The notes beneath the pieces were generated by a model. The model was given only the letters and a program-made list of their open reading frames with translations, was not told the origin of the DNA and did no database searches. 64,000 bases of DNA from Luteimonas kalidii. Its GTDB lineage: Bacteria > Pseudomonadota > Gammaproteobacteria > Xanthomonadales > Xanthomonadaceae. Numbering within the stretch: position 1 is the stretch's first letter; every line of letters begins with the position of its first letter. Below are positions 36,996 through 46,191 of this stretch, piece after piece. The stretch covers positions 433,876-497,875 of the forward strand of contig NZ_JARXRO010000020.1 in NCBI RefSeq assembly GCF_029887935.1. The letters run 5' to 3'. A program made the position numbers and the translations under genes.

Positions 36996-37453
36996 GCCGC
37001 AGCCGCCTCAATATCTTCCTGGAGCGCGAGCACGCGCGGCGCCTCGACGAACTGGCTGCCACTCGTGGCGTGTCGAAGTCCAGCATCGTTGCCGCGGCCC
37101 TGGCCTCGTTCCTGTCGCCGGACGGCGCCGGCCGGCGTGAGGCGGCCATCTCCCGCCGTCTCGATCGCCTCACCCGCCAGTTCGAGCGACTGGAGCGCGA
37201 CCAGACCATCCTTACCGAGACCGTGGCGCTGCACATCCGCCACTTCCTGTCGGTGACGCCGCCCTTGCCAGAAGCCCACGTCGATGCCGCCCGGGCACAG
37301 GGCCGGGCGCGCTTTGAACAGTTTGTCGAGCAACTGGTGGTGCACCTGCAGAACGGAACGCGAATTCGTCACGCGATCGAAGAGCGGGTCCCGGAGGTCT
37401 CGGCATTCGCTGAGGGCGAACCGGAGGACGCGCCGTGTGCGGACCCGCCTTGA
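36992..37453 (+). CDS. CopG-type ribbon-helix-helix regulator
   Basis: The N-terminal ~45 residues (RSRLNIFLEREHARRLDELA and GVSKSSIVAAAL) fit a CopG ribbon-helix-helix domain. A charged coiled coil follows. The gene always sits between traG and trbB in Tn4371-like elements and probably regulates transfer genes. It overlaps traG by 4 bp and trbB by 19 bp. Confidence 0.82.
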   Translation: MSRSRLNIFLEREHARRLDELAATRGVSKSSIVAAALASFLSPDGAGRREAAISRRLDRLTRQFERLERDQTILTETVALHIRHFLSVTPPLPEAHVDAARAQGRARFEQFVEQLVVHLQNGTRIRHAIEERVPEVSAFAEGEPEDAPCADPP

Positions 37454-38403
37454 GCGGCCCGGCCGAGGGCGCCCTTGCCGTCGAGCGCCGCATCCGCATG
37501 TTGCGTACGGCGATGGGGCCGGTGATCGCCGCCGCGCTGGAGGATCCGCAGGTGGTCGAGGTCATGGTCAATCCCGACGGCACGTTGTGGCTGGACAAGC
37601 AGCGCAGTGGTCGCGAGCCGGCCGGGATCACCGTGCTGCCGCAGGATGCCGAACGCATCATTCGCCTGGTGGCTGCGCATGTGCGTGTGGAGATCCACGC
37701 AGGCGACCCGGTGCTCTCGGCGGAACTGCCGGAAACCGGCGAACGCTTCGAGGGCCTGCTACCACCAGTGGCGCGCGCGCCCACCTTCGCCATCCGCAAG
37801 CACGCCAGCAGCGTCATCCCGCTGCAGCAGTACGTGGCCGATGGTGTGATGACGCGGGCACAGGCCGACACCCTGCGTGCCGCGGTGCGCGAACGCCGCA
37901 ACATCGTCATCGTCGGCGGCACCTCCAGCGGCAAGACCACCCTGATCAACGCCCTACTGGAGGTGATCGCGCAAACCCGCGACCGCGTGATCGTGCTGGA
38001 GGACACCGTCGAGCTGCAGTGCCTGTCCGACGACCACGTGGCGCTGCGCACCAGGCCCGGTGTGGCGACGATGGCGCGGCTGGTGCGTTCTGTGCTGCGG
38101 CTGCGGCCGGACCGCATCATCGTCGGCGAGGTGCGCGGCGCCGAGGCGCTGGACCTGCTCAAGGCCTGGGGCACCGGGCATCCAGGCGGCATCGCCTCGA
38201 TCCACGGCGACTCGGTGCGCGGCGGCCTGTTCCGCTTCGAGCAGCTGATCCAGGAAGCCGTCGTTACCGTGCCGCGGCCGCTGATCGCGGAAGCGATCGA
38301 CCTCGTCGTGCACCTCGAAGGCCGCGGCAGCGAACGGCGCGTGCGCGAGATCGCACGGGTCAGCGGGTTGGATGGGCAGGACTATCGTGTGGAATCCGCG
38401 TAG
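37435..38403 (+). CDS. trbB: TrbB, VirB11-type secretion ATPase
   Basis: The 322-residue protein has Walker A VGGTSSGKTTLINALL, the Asp box VIVLEDTVELQ, Walker B RPDRIIVGEVRG and the His box GTGHPGGIASIHG. It forms the cytoplasmic hexamer powering the mating-pair channel. The stop is followed by the cargo block, not by trbC, which is about 7.2 kb further on. Confidence 0.93.
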   Translation: MCGPALSGPAEGALAVERRIRMLRTAMGPVIAAALEDPQVVEVMVNPDGTLWLDKQRSGREPAGITVLPQDAERIIRLVAAHVRVEIHAGDPVLSAELPETGERFEGLLPPVARAPTFAIRKHASSVIPLQQYVADGVMTRAQADTLRAAVRERRNIVIVGGTSSGKTTLINALLEVIAQTRDRVIVLEDTVELQCLSDDHVALRTRPGVATMARLVRSVLRLRPDRIIVGEVRGAEALDLLKAWGTGHPGGIASIHGDSVRGGLFRFEQLIQEAVVTVPRPLIAEAIDLVVHLEGRGSERRVREIARVSGLDGQDYRVESA

Positions 38404-38612
38404 CAGAGGGGCTTTTTTCGCTTTCCGAGGCTATAAGACGCAGCACGACCACGTTCTCCCTACCTCTCCGGCCCACGCCGCGGAAAATTCGTAAAACTCA
38501 CGGCAATTGCTTGATCTGCAACGCCCCGCGCTCGATGATCGGGCCATGGCCCCGAGGCTTCCTGCGCAACAGTTGCCTGTGGCGCGCGGTGGGGCGTGGT
38601 GGATCGGGACGG

Positions 38613-39191
38613 ATGAGCAACGGCTTCCAGCCAGCCTGGATCATCGCGGTGGCGCAGGCTGCCGAGTCGCCGCTGGACGAACGGTTCGAGGGCTTCCTGC
38701 GCGACGAGCGCGAGGCGCTGCTGAAGTTCCTGCGCACCCGCCTGCCCACCGAGGAGGACGCGCAGGACGCGGTGCAGGAAAGCCTGATCCGGATGATCCG
38801 CTACCGCGACAGCGAGCCGCCGGAAGCGTGGAAGCGGCTGCTGTACCGCATCGGTGTCAACGTCGCCAACGACCAGCACCGCTACGCGCGCAGCCACCAT
38901 GCCGCCGCTCACGTAACCGTCGACGACGCGCTGGGCGCCACATCCACCGATGAACCCACCCATGATGAGCACCTTGCGCAGCAGGAGGAACTGGCCGCCG
39001 CGATCGAGATCATCCTCACGCTGCCGCCGCGCTGCCAGGAGATCTTCCTGCTCAACCGGGTCGAGGGGATGACGTACGTGCAGGTGGCCGAAACCTGCGG
39101 CATATCGCTCAAGGCCGTGGAGAAGCACATGACCCGGGCCTTGACTGCGCTGCGAGCGCAGTTGGGTAAACGCGGCCCGTCTGCGTCATAA
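38613..39191 (+). CDS. FecI-type ECF sigma factor
   Basis: The 192-residue protein has sigma region 2 (EDAQDAVQESLIRMIRYRD) and region 4 (LPPRCQEIFLLNRVEGMTY, then VAETCGISLKAVEKHMTRAL). Such sigma factors are released by FecR proteins when a TonB receptor binds its ligand. The order sigma, FecR and receptor is intact here. The 209-bp interval before it probably holds its promoter, though none is clear. Confidence 0.9.
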   Translation: MSNGFQPAWIIAVAQAAESPLDERFEGFLRDEREALLKFLRTRLPTEEDAQDAVQESLIRMIRYRDSEPPEAWKRLLYRIGVNVANDQHRYARSHHAAAHVTVDDALGATSTDEPTHDEHLAQQEELAAAIEIILTLPPRCQEIFLLNRVEGMTYVQVAETCGISLKAVEKHMTRALTALRAQLGKRGPSAS

Positions 39192-39201
39192 GGATACGGG
39201 C

Positions 39202-40194
39202 ATGAGCCAGATTCCACCGCCGCAGACCGAACGCAACCAGGCCGAGCGCTGGTTCATGCGCATGCAGATGGGCAACTGCACCAGCGCCGACCGCGCCGCC
39301 TGCGCCCGCTGGCGCCTCGAGGATCCGGCGCACGCCGCCGCCTATGCGGAGGTGGAGCGCGTGTTCCAGCTGGCCAAGCGCGCTGGGGAAGATCCGCGCC
39401 TGCGTGCCGCCGCCCGGCTTGCGCGCGAACGGCTGCAACGCAAGCGTCGCCGGGGCGGCGTGCTGCGCTGGACGCTGTCGCTGGCCAGTGCCGCCGTACT
39501 GGTGTTGGCGCTTGGCATTGGCTGGCGCTCTTGGAACCCGCCGCAGCCCGAGGAGCACTACGCCACCGCGGTCGGCGAGCGCCGCACCCTGACCCTCGAC
39601 GACGGCTCCGTCGCCCTGCTGGATACAGACTCGTCGCTGGCCGTGCGCTACAGCCGCCTGCGCCGCGAAGTGGTGCTGGAACGTGGGCAGGCGCAGTTCA
39701 CCGTGGCGTCGCAGCCCAAGCGCCCGTTCCTCGTGCACACCGGCCTCGGCACCGTCCGTGCCGTCGGCACCGAGTTCCAGGTGCGCAGGCGCAGCAGCGG
39801 CGTCGAGGTCATGCTGATCAAGGGCGTGGTAGAAATTAGTGCCGCAACTGGCGACGACGCGCCGCGCGTGGCCACGCTCGCCCCGGGCGAACAACTCGAC
39901 TTCGACGCCGCCGGCCGCTGGGACAAGCGCAGCTTCGACCCGGAGAGCGCCAAGAGTTGGACCGAGGGACAACTCGTATTCCGCAGCCGCCCGCTGGCGG
40001 AGGTAGCCGCGGAGATGAACCGCTATAACACCGTCAAGATCCGGCTGGGCCAGCCGGCCTTGGACGAGCTGAAGATCAGCGGCCAGTTTTATAGCAACGA
40101 CCCGGCCTCGCTGATCCAGGCACTGGAACTGGGCTGGTCGCTGCGGGCCGAGCGTTCCTCCACCGACGAGGTCGTCCTCTACCGTCGCGATTAA
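39202..40194 (+). CDS. FecR-type anti-sigma/sigma-activating membrane protein
   Basis: The 330-residue protein has an N-terminal DUF4880-like cytoplasmic part (AERWFMRMQMG, ARWRLEDPAHAAAY). A membrane helix spans ~93-109 and a periplasmic FecR domain follows (DDGSVALLDTDSSLAVRYSR, LGTVRAVGTEFQV). The C-terminus is STN-like (RSRPLAEVAAEMNRYN, LKISGQF). It passes the receptor signal to the sigma factor 10 bp upstream. Confidence 0.9.
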   Translation: MSQIPPPQTERNQAERWFMRMQMGNCTSADRAACARWRLEDPAHAAAYAEVERVFQLAKRAGEDPRLRAAARLARERLQRKRRRGGVLRWTLSLASAAVLVLALGIGWRSWNPPQPEEHYATAVGERRTLTLDDGSVALLDTDSSLAVRYSRLRREVVLERGQAQFTVASQPKRPFLVHTGLGTVRAVGTEFQVRRRSSGVEVMLIKGVVEISAATGDDAPRVATLAPGEQLDFDAAGRWDKRSFDPESAKSWTEGQLVFRSRPLAEVAAEMNRYNTVKIRLGQPALDELKISGQFYSNDPASLIQALELGWSLRAERSSTDEVVLYRRD

Positions 40195-40324
40195 GGCACT
40201 TTGTCCCGGTCCTCAGCGGTGAGGTAGGGAAAGGTTTCCGGGGTTCCGTCTTATGGGCATCGATGCTGCCGCGCCCACGCGTGCGGTCGAGGCGTCGTTC
40301 CACTGGCACTACCGGGGAAACGGC

Positions 40325-42955
40325 ATGGGGAAGAATAAGCTGCGGGTCGCCATTCTCAACGCGATCCTGTTGATGGGCGGCGCACTGGCGTACCCAGCCA
40401 TTGCCTACGCGCAGGACCAGGCGCTGGCCTATCGCATCGATGCGGGGGATCTGGAGAGTGCACTCTCCAGCTTTGGTACCCAGAGCCGCATCCAGCTGAT
40501 CTACCCACCGGAACTGCTGAAGGGCAAGCGCAGCGGCGGGCTGACCGGCAACCATCCGCCGATGGATGCACTACGACAATTGTTGCAGGACAGCGGACTG
40601 GAAGCAGAACGCGTTAACGCGCGGACGGTGGTGATCAAGAGGGCTGTGCCTGCGGTGAAGCCGCAAGCAGAGACACGTAATCCTCCGTCAACCACACAGT
40701 CAAGAGAACCGGAGGTGCAGGATCTAGGCAACATTACCGTGACCGGCACACGTATTCGTGGCGGCACCTCGCCCTCGCCGGTGATTACCATCGGTGCAGA
40801 GCGCATCCGCGAGGAAGGTTTCACCGACCTGGGTGGGGTGATCCGCAGCGTGTCGCAGAACTTCTCCGGTGGACAGAACCCGGAAGTCCCCAGCGCGAAC
40901 CTGCTCGGTGCAGGGCTTGCCAACCAGAACTTGACCGGAGGCTCCGGCTTGAACTTGCGGGGCCTTGGGCCGGACGCGTCGCTGACGCTGCTCAACGGGC
41001 GTCGCCTTCCCTACGACGGGTTCTCCCAGGCCATCGACATCGGCGCGATCCCGGTCGAAGCGGTGGACCGGATAGAGATCGTGGCCGATGGTGCGTCAGC
41101 GATCTACGGCTCCGATGCGGTGGGCGGGGTGGCCAACGTCATCCTGAATCGTGGGTTCGACGGGGTGGCGGTGGGCACCCGATACGGCACCGCCACCCGC
41201 GGCGGCTTGACGACGCGGAGCCATACCGCCACTGCCGGCACCTCGTGGGGGACGGGCGGGTTGCTCGCCACCTACAAGAACGAGTCTGTCGACCCGATCT
41301 ATGCCGATGAGCGCAGCTACACCGCATCGCTTGCCGGGCCCCGGACCATCTACCCGGCCAGCGATCTGCGCAGCGGCCTCGTCAGCGCGCACCAGCAGGC
41401 CGGCGAGGTTGCCGAGCTCCGTCTCGATGCGTTCCGGTCGACCCGGGGGCAGCAAAACGAGTTCGTCCTCGCCGCGGCCACCCCGTACTACCGTCTTGCG
41501 CCGGAGACCACGGTCGACTGGGTCTCGCCAGGCATCGATCTCTTCCTGCCGCGCGACTGGACGCTGACCCTGGGCGGGGCATGGGGCAGGAATGAAAGCG
41601 TCTCGTCTCAGTCCTTGATCAACCCTTCCTCCGGTGCGTCCACGCGTCTGTACAGCGAGTGCTATTGCAACGAGGGCCGGTCGTACGAACTGGGTGTGGA
41701 AGGCCCCCTGTTCCGTCTGCCGGGTGGCGAGGCGCGGCTGGCGGCCGGCCTCGGTCGCCGGACCAACCGGTTGCACGTGGACAACTACCTTGCGGACGTC
41801 AACGGGCTGCCGAGCTACCAGGGCGCCGAGTCCAGCCGTTTCGCCTATGCCGAGATGCAGCTGCCATGGATGGAGACTGCGGCCGGCTCCGGAGGCCCGC
41901 GGCGCCTCGTGACGACACTCGCGGCCCGCAGCGAGGACTACGACAGCTTCGGCCGGGTCACGACTCCGCAGGTCGGCGTGATCTACGGTCCGAGTCCGGA
42001 CGTCACTCTGAAAGGGAGCTGGGGCAGGTCGTTCAAGGCGCCCACGCTCTACCAGGGCTACTACTACGTGACGGCGCTGCTCTATCCCGCGGCGGCACTC
42101 GGCGGTGCCGGCTATCCCCCCGATGCGACGGCCATCTACCTCGTCGGCGGTGACCGGAACCTGAGCCCGGAACGGGCCCGGACATGGACGGCGTCCCTCG
42201 CTTTCCATCCCGAGGCGCTGCCCGACCTCGAGGCGGAGCTGACCTGGTTCGACATCGACTACGAGGATCGCGTGGTGCAGCCTTTCGCGAACGCGGCACA
42301 AGGGCTCAGCAATCCGGTGTATGCACCGTTCGTCGACTACGCGCCGTCCGCCGGCGAGCAGTCCGGAGTCATCGAGAGTGCGGGCTCGTTCCTCAACTAC
42401 TCGGGCGCGACGTACGACCCAAGCAACGTGGTGGCGATACTGCGCGGCCGCTTCGTCAACGTGAGCCGCCAGCGTGTCGAAGGCCTGGATCTGTCGGCCT
42501 CGTACCGGATCGACGCGGGCGCGGGCCGCCTGACGCTGCGCGGGTCGGCGACCTGGCTGGACAGCAGTCAGCAGCTCGCCCCAGGCCAGGCCGACACCCG
42601 ACTCGCCGGCACCCTGTACAACCCGGCGAAGCTCAATGGCCGGCTCGGCGTGGTCTGGAACCGCGGCAACCTCACCGCCTCGACCTTTGCCAACTACACG
42701 AGCGGCGTCGATGACACGGTGAACGCCGAGGAGGGTGCGTCGTTCAGTACGTTCGACGCGACGCTGCGCTATGCCATCGATCGGGACCACAGCCGATGGC
42801 CCGGACTCGAGCTCGCACTCTCCGCACAGAACCTGTTCAACCGAAGCCCGCCGCTGCACACGCCGGCGCCGCAGGTCTACGCCCTGCCGTACGACCCGAC
42901 CAACTACTCGGCAGTCGGCCGGTTCCTGGCACTGTCGGCCTCCCTGAGGTGGTGA
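40325..42955 (+). CDS. TonB-dependent receptor with signalling (STN) domain
   Basis: A signal peptide ends near AIAYAQ, followed by an STN domain (YRIDAGDLESALSSFGTQSR). The plug domain starts at GNITVTGTRIRGG and includes LNLRGLGPDASLTLLNGRRL and DGASAIYGSDAVGGVANV. A 22-strand-type barrel ends in ALSASLRW. ATG at 40325 is chosen because the signal peptide begins there. The STN domain indicates signalling through the FecR above. Next to a lasso isopeptidase, a lasso peptide (or its metal complex) is the most likely ligand. Confidence 0.9.
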   Translation: MGKNKLRVAILNAILLMGGALAYPAIAYAQDQALAYRIDAGDLESALSSFGTQSRIQLIYPPELLKGKRSGGLTGNHPPMDALRQLLQDSGLEAERVNARTVVIKRAVPAVKPQAETRNPPSTTQSREPEVQDLGNITVTGTRIRGGTSPSPVITIGAERIREEGFTDLGGVIRSVSQNFSGGQNPEVPSANLLGAGLANQNLTGGSGLNLRGLGPDASLTLLNGRRLPYDGFSQAIDIGAIPVEAVDRIEIVADGASAIYGSDAVGGVANVILNRGFDGVAVGTRYGTATRGGLTTRSHTATAGTSWGTGGLLATYKNESVDPIYADERSYTASLAGPRTIYPASDLRSGLVSAHQQAGEVAELRLDAFRSTRGQQNEFVLAAATPYYRLAPETTVDWVSPGIDLFLPRDWTLTLGGAWGRNESVSSQSLINPSSGASTRLYSECYCNEGRSYELGVEGPLFRLPGGEARLAAGLGRRTNRLHVDNYLADVNGLPSYQGAESSRFAYAEMQLPWMETAAGSGGPRRLVTTLAARSEDYDSFGRVTTPQVGVIYGPSPDVTLKGSWGRSFKAPTLYQGYYYVTALLYPAAALGGAGYPPDATAIYLVGGDRNLSPERARTWTASLAFHPEALPDLEAELTWFDIDYEDRVVQPFANAAQGLSNPVYAPFVDYAPSAGEQSGVIESAGSFLNYSGATYDPSNVVAILRGRFVNVSRQRVEGLDLSASYRIDAGAGRLTLRGSATWLDSSQQLAPGQADTRLAGTLYNPAKLNGRLGVVWNRGNLTASTFANYTSGVDDTVNAEEGASFSTFDATLRYAIDRDHSRWPGLELALSAQNLFNRSPPLHTPAPQVYALPYDPTNYSAVGRFLALSASLRW

Positions 42956-43035
42956 GCGTGGAGGGTGCAATACTGCCGCGGGGGGCGCGGGAGCGGGCAT
43001 CCGTGCGAGTCCATGCAGCACCTGTGTCGACGGGA

Positions 43036-45105
43036 ATGAAGCGGGGGCACTTGCTTGCCCTGGTCCTGGCGGTGGTCGCGGTAGCAGGTACACGCGACGC
43101 TGGGGCCATCCCGCCCCGTCGGCTCGTTGAGGTTGCTGACCTCAGTCGTCCGGTCATCTCGCCGGACGGCCGACACGTTGCCTTCCGCCTCGAGCAGGCC
43201 AACATCGAGCGCGACACGATCGTCACGACCTGGTATGTCCAGGACGTGGACGGTGCAGCACCTCCGTTGCGAGTCTCCGATGGGGGCTTCGCAATGCATG
43301 CCTTCCACGGGCTCTCGGCTCCCGAAGCACCGGTCTGGTCATCGGACGGGCGCTGGATCTACTACCGGGCCATGGTCGATGGCAGGATCGATGTCTGGGG
43401 TGCCGCGGCGGACGGCTCGGCCGCCGAAGCGGTAACGGGGAGTTCCGCGGACGTGCGGGATTTCTCTCTGGACGCGGATGGCCGCACGCTGATCTACAGC
43501 GTGGGAGCCACGCGCGAGCAGGTCGCCGCCGCGGAGCGCGCCCAGTACGATCAAGGCGTTCTCCTCGACAAGTCCGTCCCGATCGGACAGCCGCTGTTCC
43601 GTTCGGGGTTCATCGAAGGGCGTCCGGCGACGCAGCGCTACCGCGGGGGCAGGGAACTCGAAAGGGCAGGCCTGCTGGCCGACGTCGAAGACCGGTGGCT
43701 CGCACTCGACATGGTGACCGGACAGCAGCGCGAGCTCTCGCCTGCCGCCCGCCAGGCGGTCGCAGCGGAGTCCATGCCCGGGAAGGAAGGTGGGGCGTGG
43801 AAGCGGGCCATCGACCGCCAGCGCGGCCGGACTGCGACGCTGGTCCGCAGCGGCAGTGGCCAGGGCCTGTACGTGCAGCCGTACTCCGAGCTGACGGTCC
43901 TGCTGGACCCGGCAGGGCGGCGATCGATCACGTGCCGGGCCGGGGAATGCCGCCACAAGCCGATCACCGACATCCGGTGGCGGCCCGGCGGCGACGAGCT
44001 GCTGTTCACCGTGACAGACCGCGATGCGGGCTCGAGCCAGTCGATCTTCCGATGGAACGTCGAGACAGGCACGGTGGTTCCGGTCGTGCAGGCGAACGGC
44101 CTCGTCAACGGCGGCCGCGATCCCCTGAGCGCCTGTGGTGTTTCGGTGCGCGTGATGGTCTGCGTGGCTGCGGAGGCCGACCGGCCACCGTATCTGGAGC
44201 GCATCGACCTGGACACCGGCGAGCGGCGGGCCCTGTTCGAGCCGAATGCCGCGTTGGCCATTGATATCGCGGCAACGACGCCCGCACGACGCCTTCGCTG
44301 GACCGATGCGAGCGGCCAGGCATTCAGCGGCTACTTCTTTCCGGCGCGCAGTGGAAGCCGTGCCGCTCCTCCGCTGTTCGTGAACTACTACCAATGCTCG
44401 GGCTTCGTGCGCGGCGGCACAGGCGACGAGTGGCCGCTGGTTTCGCTGGCCGCGCAGGGCGTCGCGGCGCTCTGCATCAACTACGCCCCTCTGCCGCTCG
44501 ACGCAGTGGACCGATACAACCAGGGGATGTCGGCGGTCAGGAGCGCGATCGACCTGCTGGCATCAACCGGGGAGATCGATCGCTCTCGGGTGGGAATGGG
44601 CGGCCTCAGCCTGGGAGCGGAAGTCACGCTGTGGACCCTCGTCAACTCCGACCTGCTGGCGGCGGCTTCGGTGAGCTCCCCGGCCCACACGCCGCTCACC
44701 TACGAGTTGCGCAACCTCTACGACGACACCTTCCTTCCCGCCTTGCAGACGTACTGGCAACTGCAGGCGCCCGATGCCACGCCGGAGCGCTGGCGAATAC
44801 TGTCGCCGGTGTTCAACCTGGACAAGGTGCAGGCACCGATCCTCATGCAGCTACCGGAGCAGGAGTACCTGCAGGCGCTGGACTACACGGTTCCATTGAT
44901 CAAGGCCGGACGCTCCGAACTCTACGTGTTTCCCGACGAGGCCCACTTCAAGTTCATGCCGAAGCACAGGTTGGCCGTCTATCAGCGGAACCTGGACTGG
45001 TTCAGGTTCTGGTTGCTGGACCAGGAAGATCCGGACAGGTCCAGGCGGGAGCAGTACATGCGGTGGCGAGTGATGAAGGCTGGAACCGTGGCGAAGAAGC
45101 CATGA
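43036..45105 (+). CDS. AtxE2-like lasso-peptide isopeptidase
   Basis: The 689-residue protein has a ~24-residue signal peptide, a beta-propeller region (VISPDGRHVAFR, VWSSDGRWIYYRAMVDGRIDVW) and a C-terminal alpha/beta hydrolase domain. Ser525 is in GMGGLSLGAE, Glu610 in LPEQEYLQ and His637 in FPDEAHFKF. This Ser-Glu-His order and numbering closely follow the reported triad of AtxE2, which opens the isopeptide bond of astexin lasso peptides. Generic S9 peptidases usually have Asp. Astexin clusters also carry FecI, FecR and TonB-receptor genes, as here. No lasso precursor, B or C genes are present. It should act in the periplasm. Confidence 0.85.
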   Translation: MKRGHLLALVLAVVAVAGTRDAGAIPPRRLVEVADLSRPVISPDGRHVAFRLEQANIERDTIVTTWYVQDVDGAAPPLRVSDGGFAMHAFHGLSAPEAPVWSSDGRWIYYRAMVDGRIDVWGAAADGSAAEAVTGSSADVRDFSLDADGRTLIYSVGATREQVAAAERAQYDQGVLLDKSVPIGQPLFRSGFIEGRPATQRYRGGRELERAGLLADVEDRWLALDMVTGQQRELSPAARQAVAAESMPGKEGGAWKRAIDRQRGRTATLVRSGSGQGLYVQPYSELTVLLDPAGRRSITCRAGECRHKPITDIRWRPGGDELLFTVTDRDAGSSQSIFRWNVETGTVVPVVQANGLVNGGRDPLSACGVSVRVMVCVAAEADRPPYLERIDLDTGERRALFEPNAALAIDIAATTPARRLRWTDASGQAFSGYFFPARSGSRAAPPLFVNYYQCSGFVRGGTGDEWPLVSLAAQGVAALCINYAPLPLDAVDRYNQGMSAVRSAIDLLASTGEIDRSRVGMGGLSLGAEVTLWTLVNSDLLAAASVSSPAHTPLTYELRNLYDDTFLPALQTYWQLQAPDATPERWRILSPVFNLDKVQAPILMQLPEQEYLQALDYTVPLIKAGRSELYVFPDEAHFKFMPKHRLAVYQRNLDWFRFWLLDQEDPDRSRREQYMRWRVMKAGTVAKKP

Positions 45106-45294
45106 ACGCCATCTGTAGGAGATTAGGATTGATAGCGAACCCAGTTCTCACCATACATGGATCCAGTACTTCCAAGAACAGGCGGCCGCGCAGGCGAGAG
45201 GTCTGCGTTCTCTATGAATAGGCTTGACGCGGATCAGTTCGGCGGCGTCATTCGTTGACTTGGCTGTGCCAAGTCACGCTAGATCTCTGTGCCG

Positions 45295-45337
45295 TGAACC
45301 GGAAGCTCCGCTCCGGATTCATGACGGCCCTTTTTTT
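45295..45337 (+). terminator. Probable terminator after the isopeptidase operon
   Basis: TGAACCGGA and TCCGGATTCA form a 9-bp stem with one bulged A and an 8-base loop. A T7 run at 45331-45337 follows after a 9-base gap, which weakens the call. It lies about 190 bases past the isopeptidase stop. Confidence 0.55.
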
Positions 45338-45586
45338 GCTTCTGGTCGAGGATCGTGCTTCTGGGCGCGTGCTGAGGGCTAGTGGCGTCACCGTGACAGA
45401 GACCATCTAGCCATGCGCGGCTAGTGTCAGGGAGAGTGCGCCGGGGCGTGTCGATTCTCCCTGCTCGCCGGCGCCTGCCTGCCCAATGATGCGGCTCCAC
45501 CGCCCCGGCCCGCGGGACCTGCCTTCCCCTGACCAACCAGTCGGCTCGCGGCTGGGGCGGTGACTTTCCTCTTGCGGAGGTGCGCC
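45338..45586. other. Structured non-coding interval before trbC
   Basis: Two further hairpins occur: CTAGCC-N6-GGCTAG (45407-45424) and AGGGAGA/TCTCCCT (45429-45435 and 45456-45462). No gene is supported. The interval must contain the right edge of the cargo and any promoter that now drives trbC to trbI. Confidence 0.45.
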
Positions 45587-45928
45587 GTGATAGATCGACG
45601 CCGTGTTGCCCGTGGCCGGCTGGTCGAGCGGATCGATGCCGGTGTCATTTTGCTGCTCGTGCTGCTTGCTGGGTCGGTGCAGGCGGCCGGGTCCGACATG
45701 CCCTGGGAAGGGCCACTGCAGTCGGTGCTGGAGTCGATCGAGGGGCCGGTGGCGCGGATCGTGGCGGTGATCATCATCATTGTCACCGGGCTGACGCTGG
45801 CCTTCGGCGATACCTCGGGCGGGTTTCGACGGCTGATCCAGATCGTGTTCGGATTGTCGATCGCGTTCGCGGCGTCGAGCTTCTTCCTGTCGTTCTTCTC
45901 GTTCGCTGGCGGCGCGGTGGTGGCATGA
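45587..45928 (+). CDS. trbC: TrbC, conjugative pilin (VirB2-like)
   Basis: The 113-residue protein has a basic N-terminus, a first hydrophobic segment ending in VQAAGSD (signal cleavage) and two further membrane helices (VAVIIIIVTGLTLAFG and LIQIVFGLSIAFAASSFF). That is the VirB2/TrbC prepilin layout. GTG at 45587 is chosen because GGAGG sits 6 bases upstream. A GTG nine codons earlier lacks a site. Confidence 0.88.
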   Translation: MIDRRRVARGRLVERIDAGVILLLVLLAGSVQAAGSDMPWEGPLQSVLESIEGPVARIVAVIIIIVTGLTLAFGDTSGGFRRLIQIVFGLSIAFAASSFFLSFFSFAGGAVVA

Positions 45929-46191
45929 GTGCCGCGCAAGGATTCGAGGTGCCTTTACACCGCTCGCTCACCACGCCAATCCTGCTCGGCGGGGTGCCGC
46001 GTGCGCTGGCGATCGCCAATGGCACGCTGGCGGCGGCGGTGGGCGTCGGGTTGCAGCAATGGGTCCCTGGGCTGGTACTGTGGCTTGCGGGCCATGCGCT
46101 GTCGGTCTGGGGCACCAGGGCCGATCCGCAGTTCGTGGAGGTGTTCGCGCGGCATGTGAAGCACCGGCCGTTCCTGGACGCGGCGTCGTGA
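45925..46191 (+). CDS. trbD: TrbD, VirB3-like channel protein
   Basis: The 88-residue protein begins FEVPLHRSLTTPILLGGVPR, the conserved VirB3/TrbD start. Two membrane helices and the WGTRADPQFVEVF segment follow. It overlaps trbC by 4 bp and touches trbE through a TGATG junction. Confidence 0.9.
   Translation: MSAAQGFEVPLHRSLTTPILLGGVPRALAIANGTLAAAVGVGLQQWVPGLVLWLAGHALSVWGTRADPQFVEVFARHVKHRPFLDAAS

Noticed and set aside
40228..40254. GGAAA and CGTCTTAT before the TonB receptor as a FecI-type ECF promoter
   Set aside because: The 14-base spacing is shorter than usual ECF promoters, and no matching motif was found upstream of the sigma-factor gene.
45102..45221. A 39-codon frame starting within the isopeptidase stop, ending in a Gly-led tail that could suggest a lasso precursor
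   Set aside because: Thr is at -3 instead of the conserved penultimate leader position, and no Asp or Glu stands at core position 7-9. There is no ribosome site and no maturation genes are nearby.
45255..45285. TTGACT plus a weak -10 as a promoter for trbC
   Set aside because: The -10 is poor and a probable terminator lies just downstream, before trbC.
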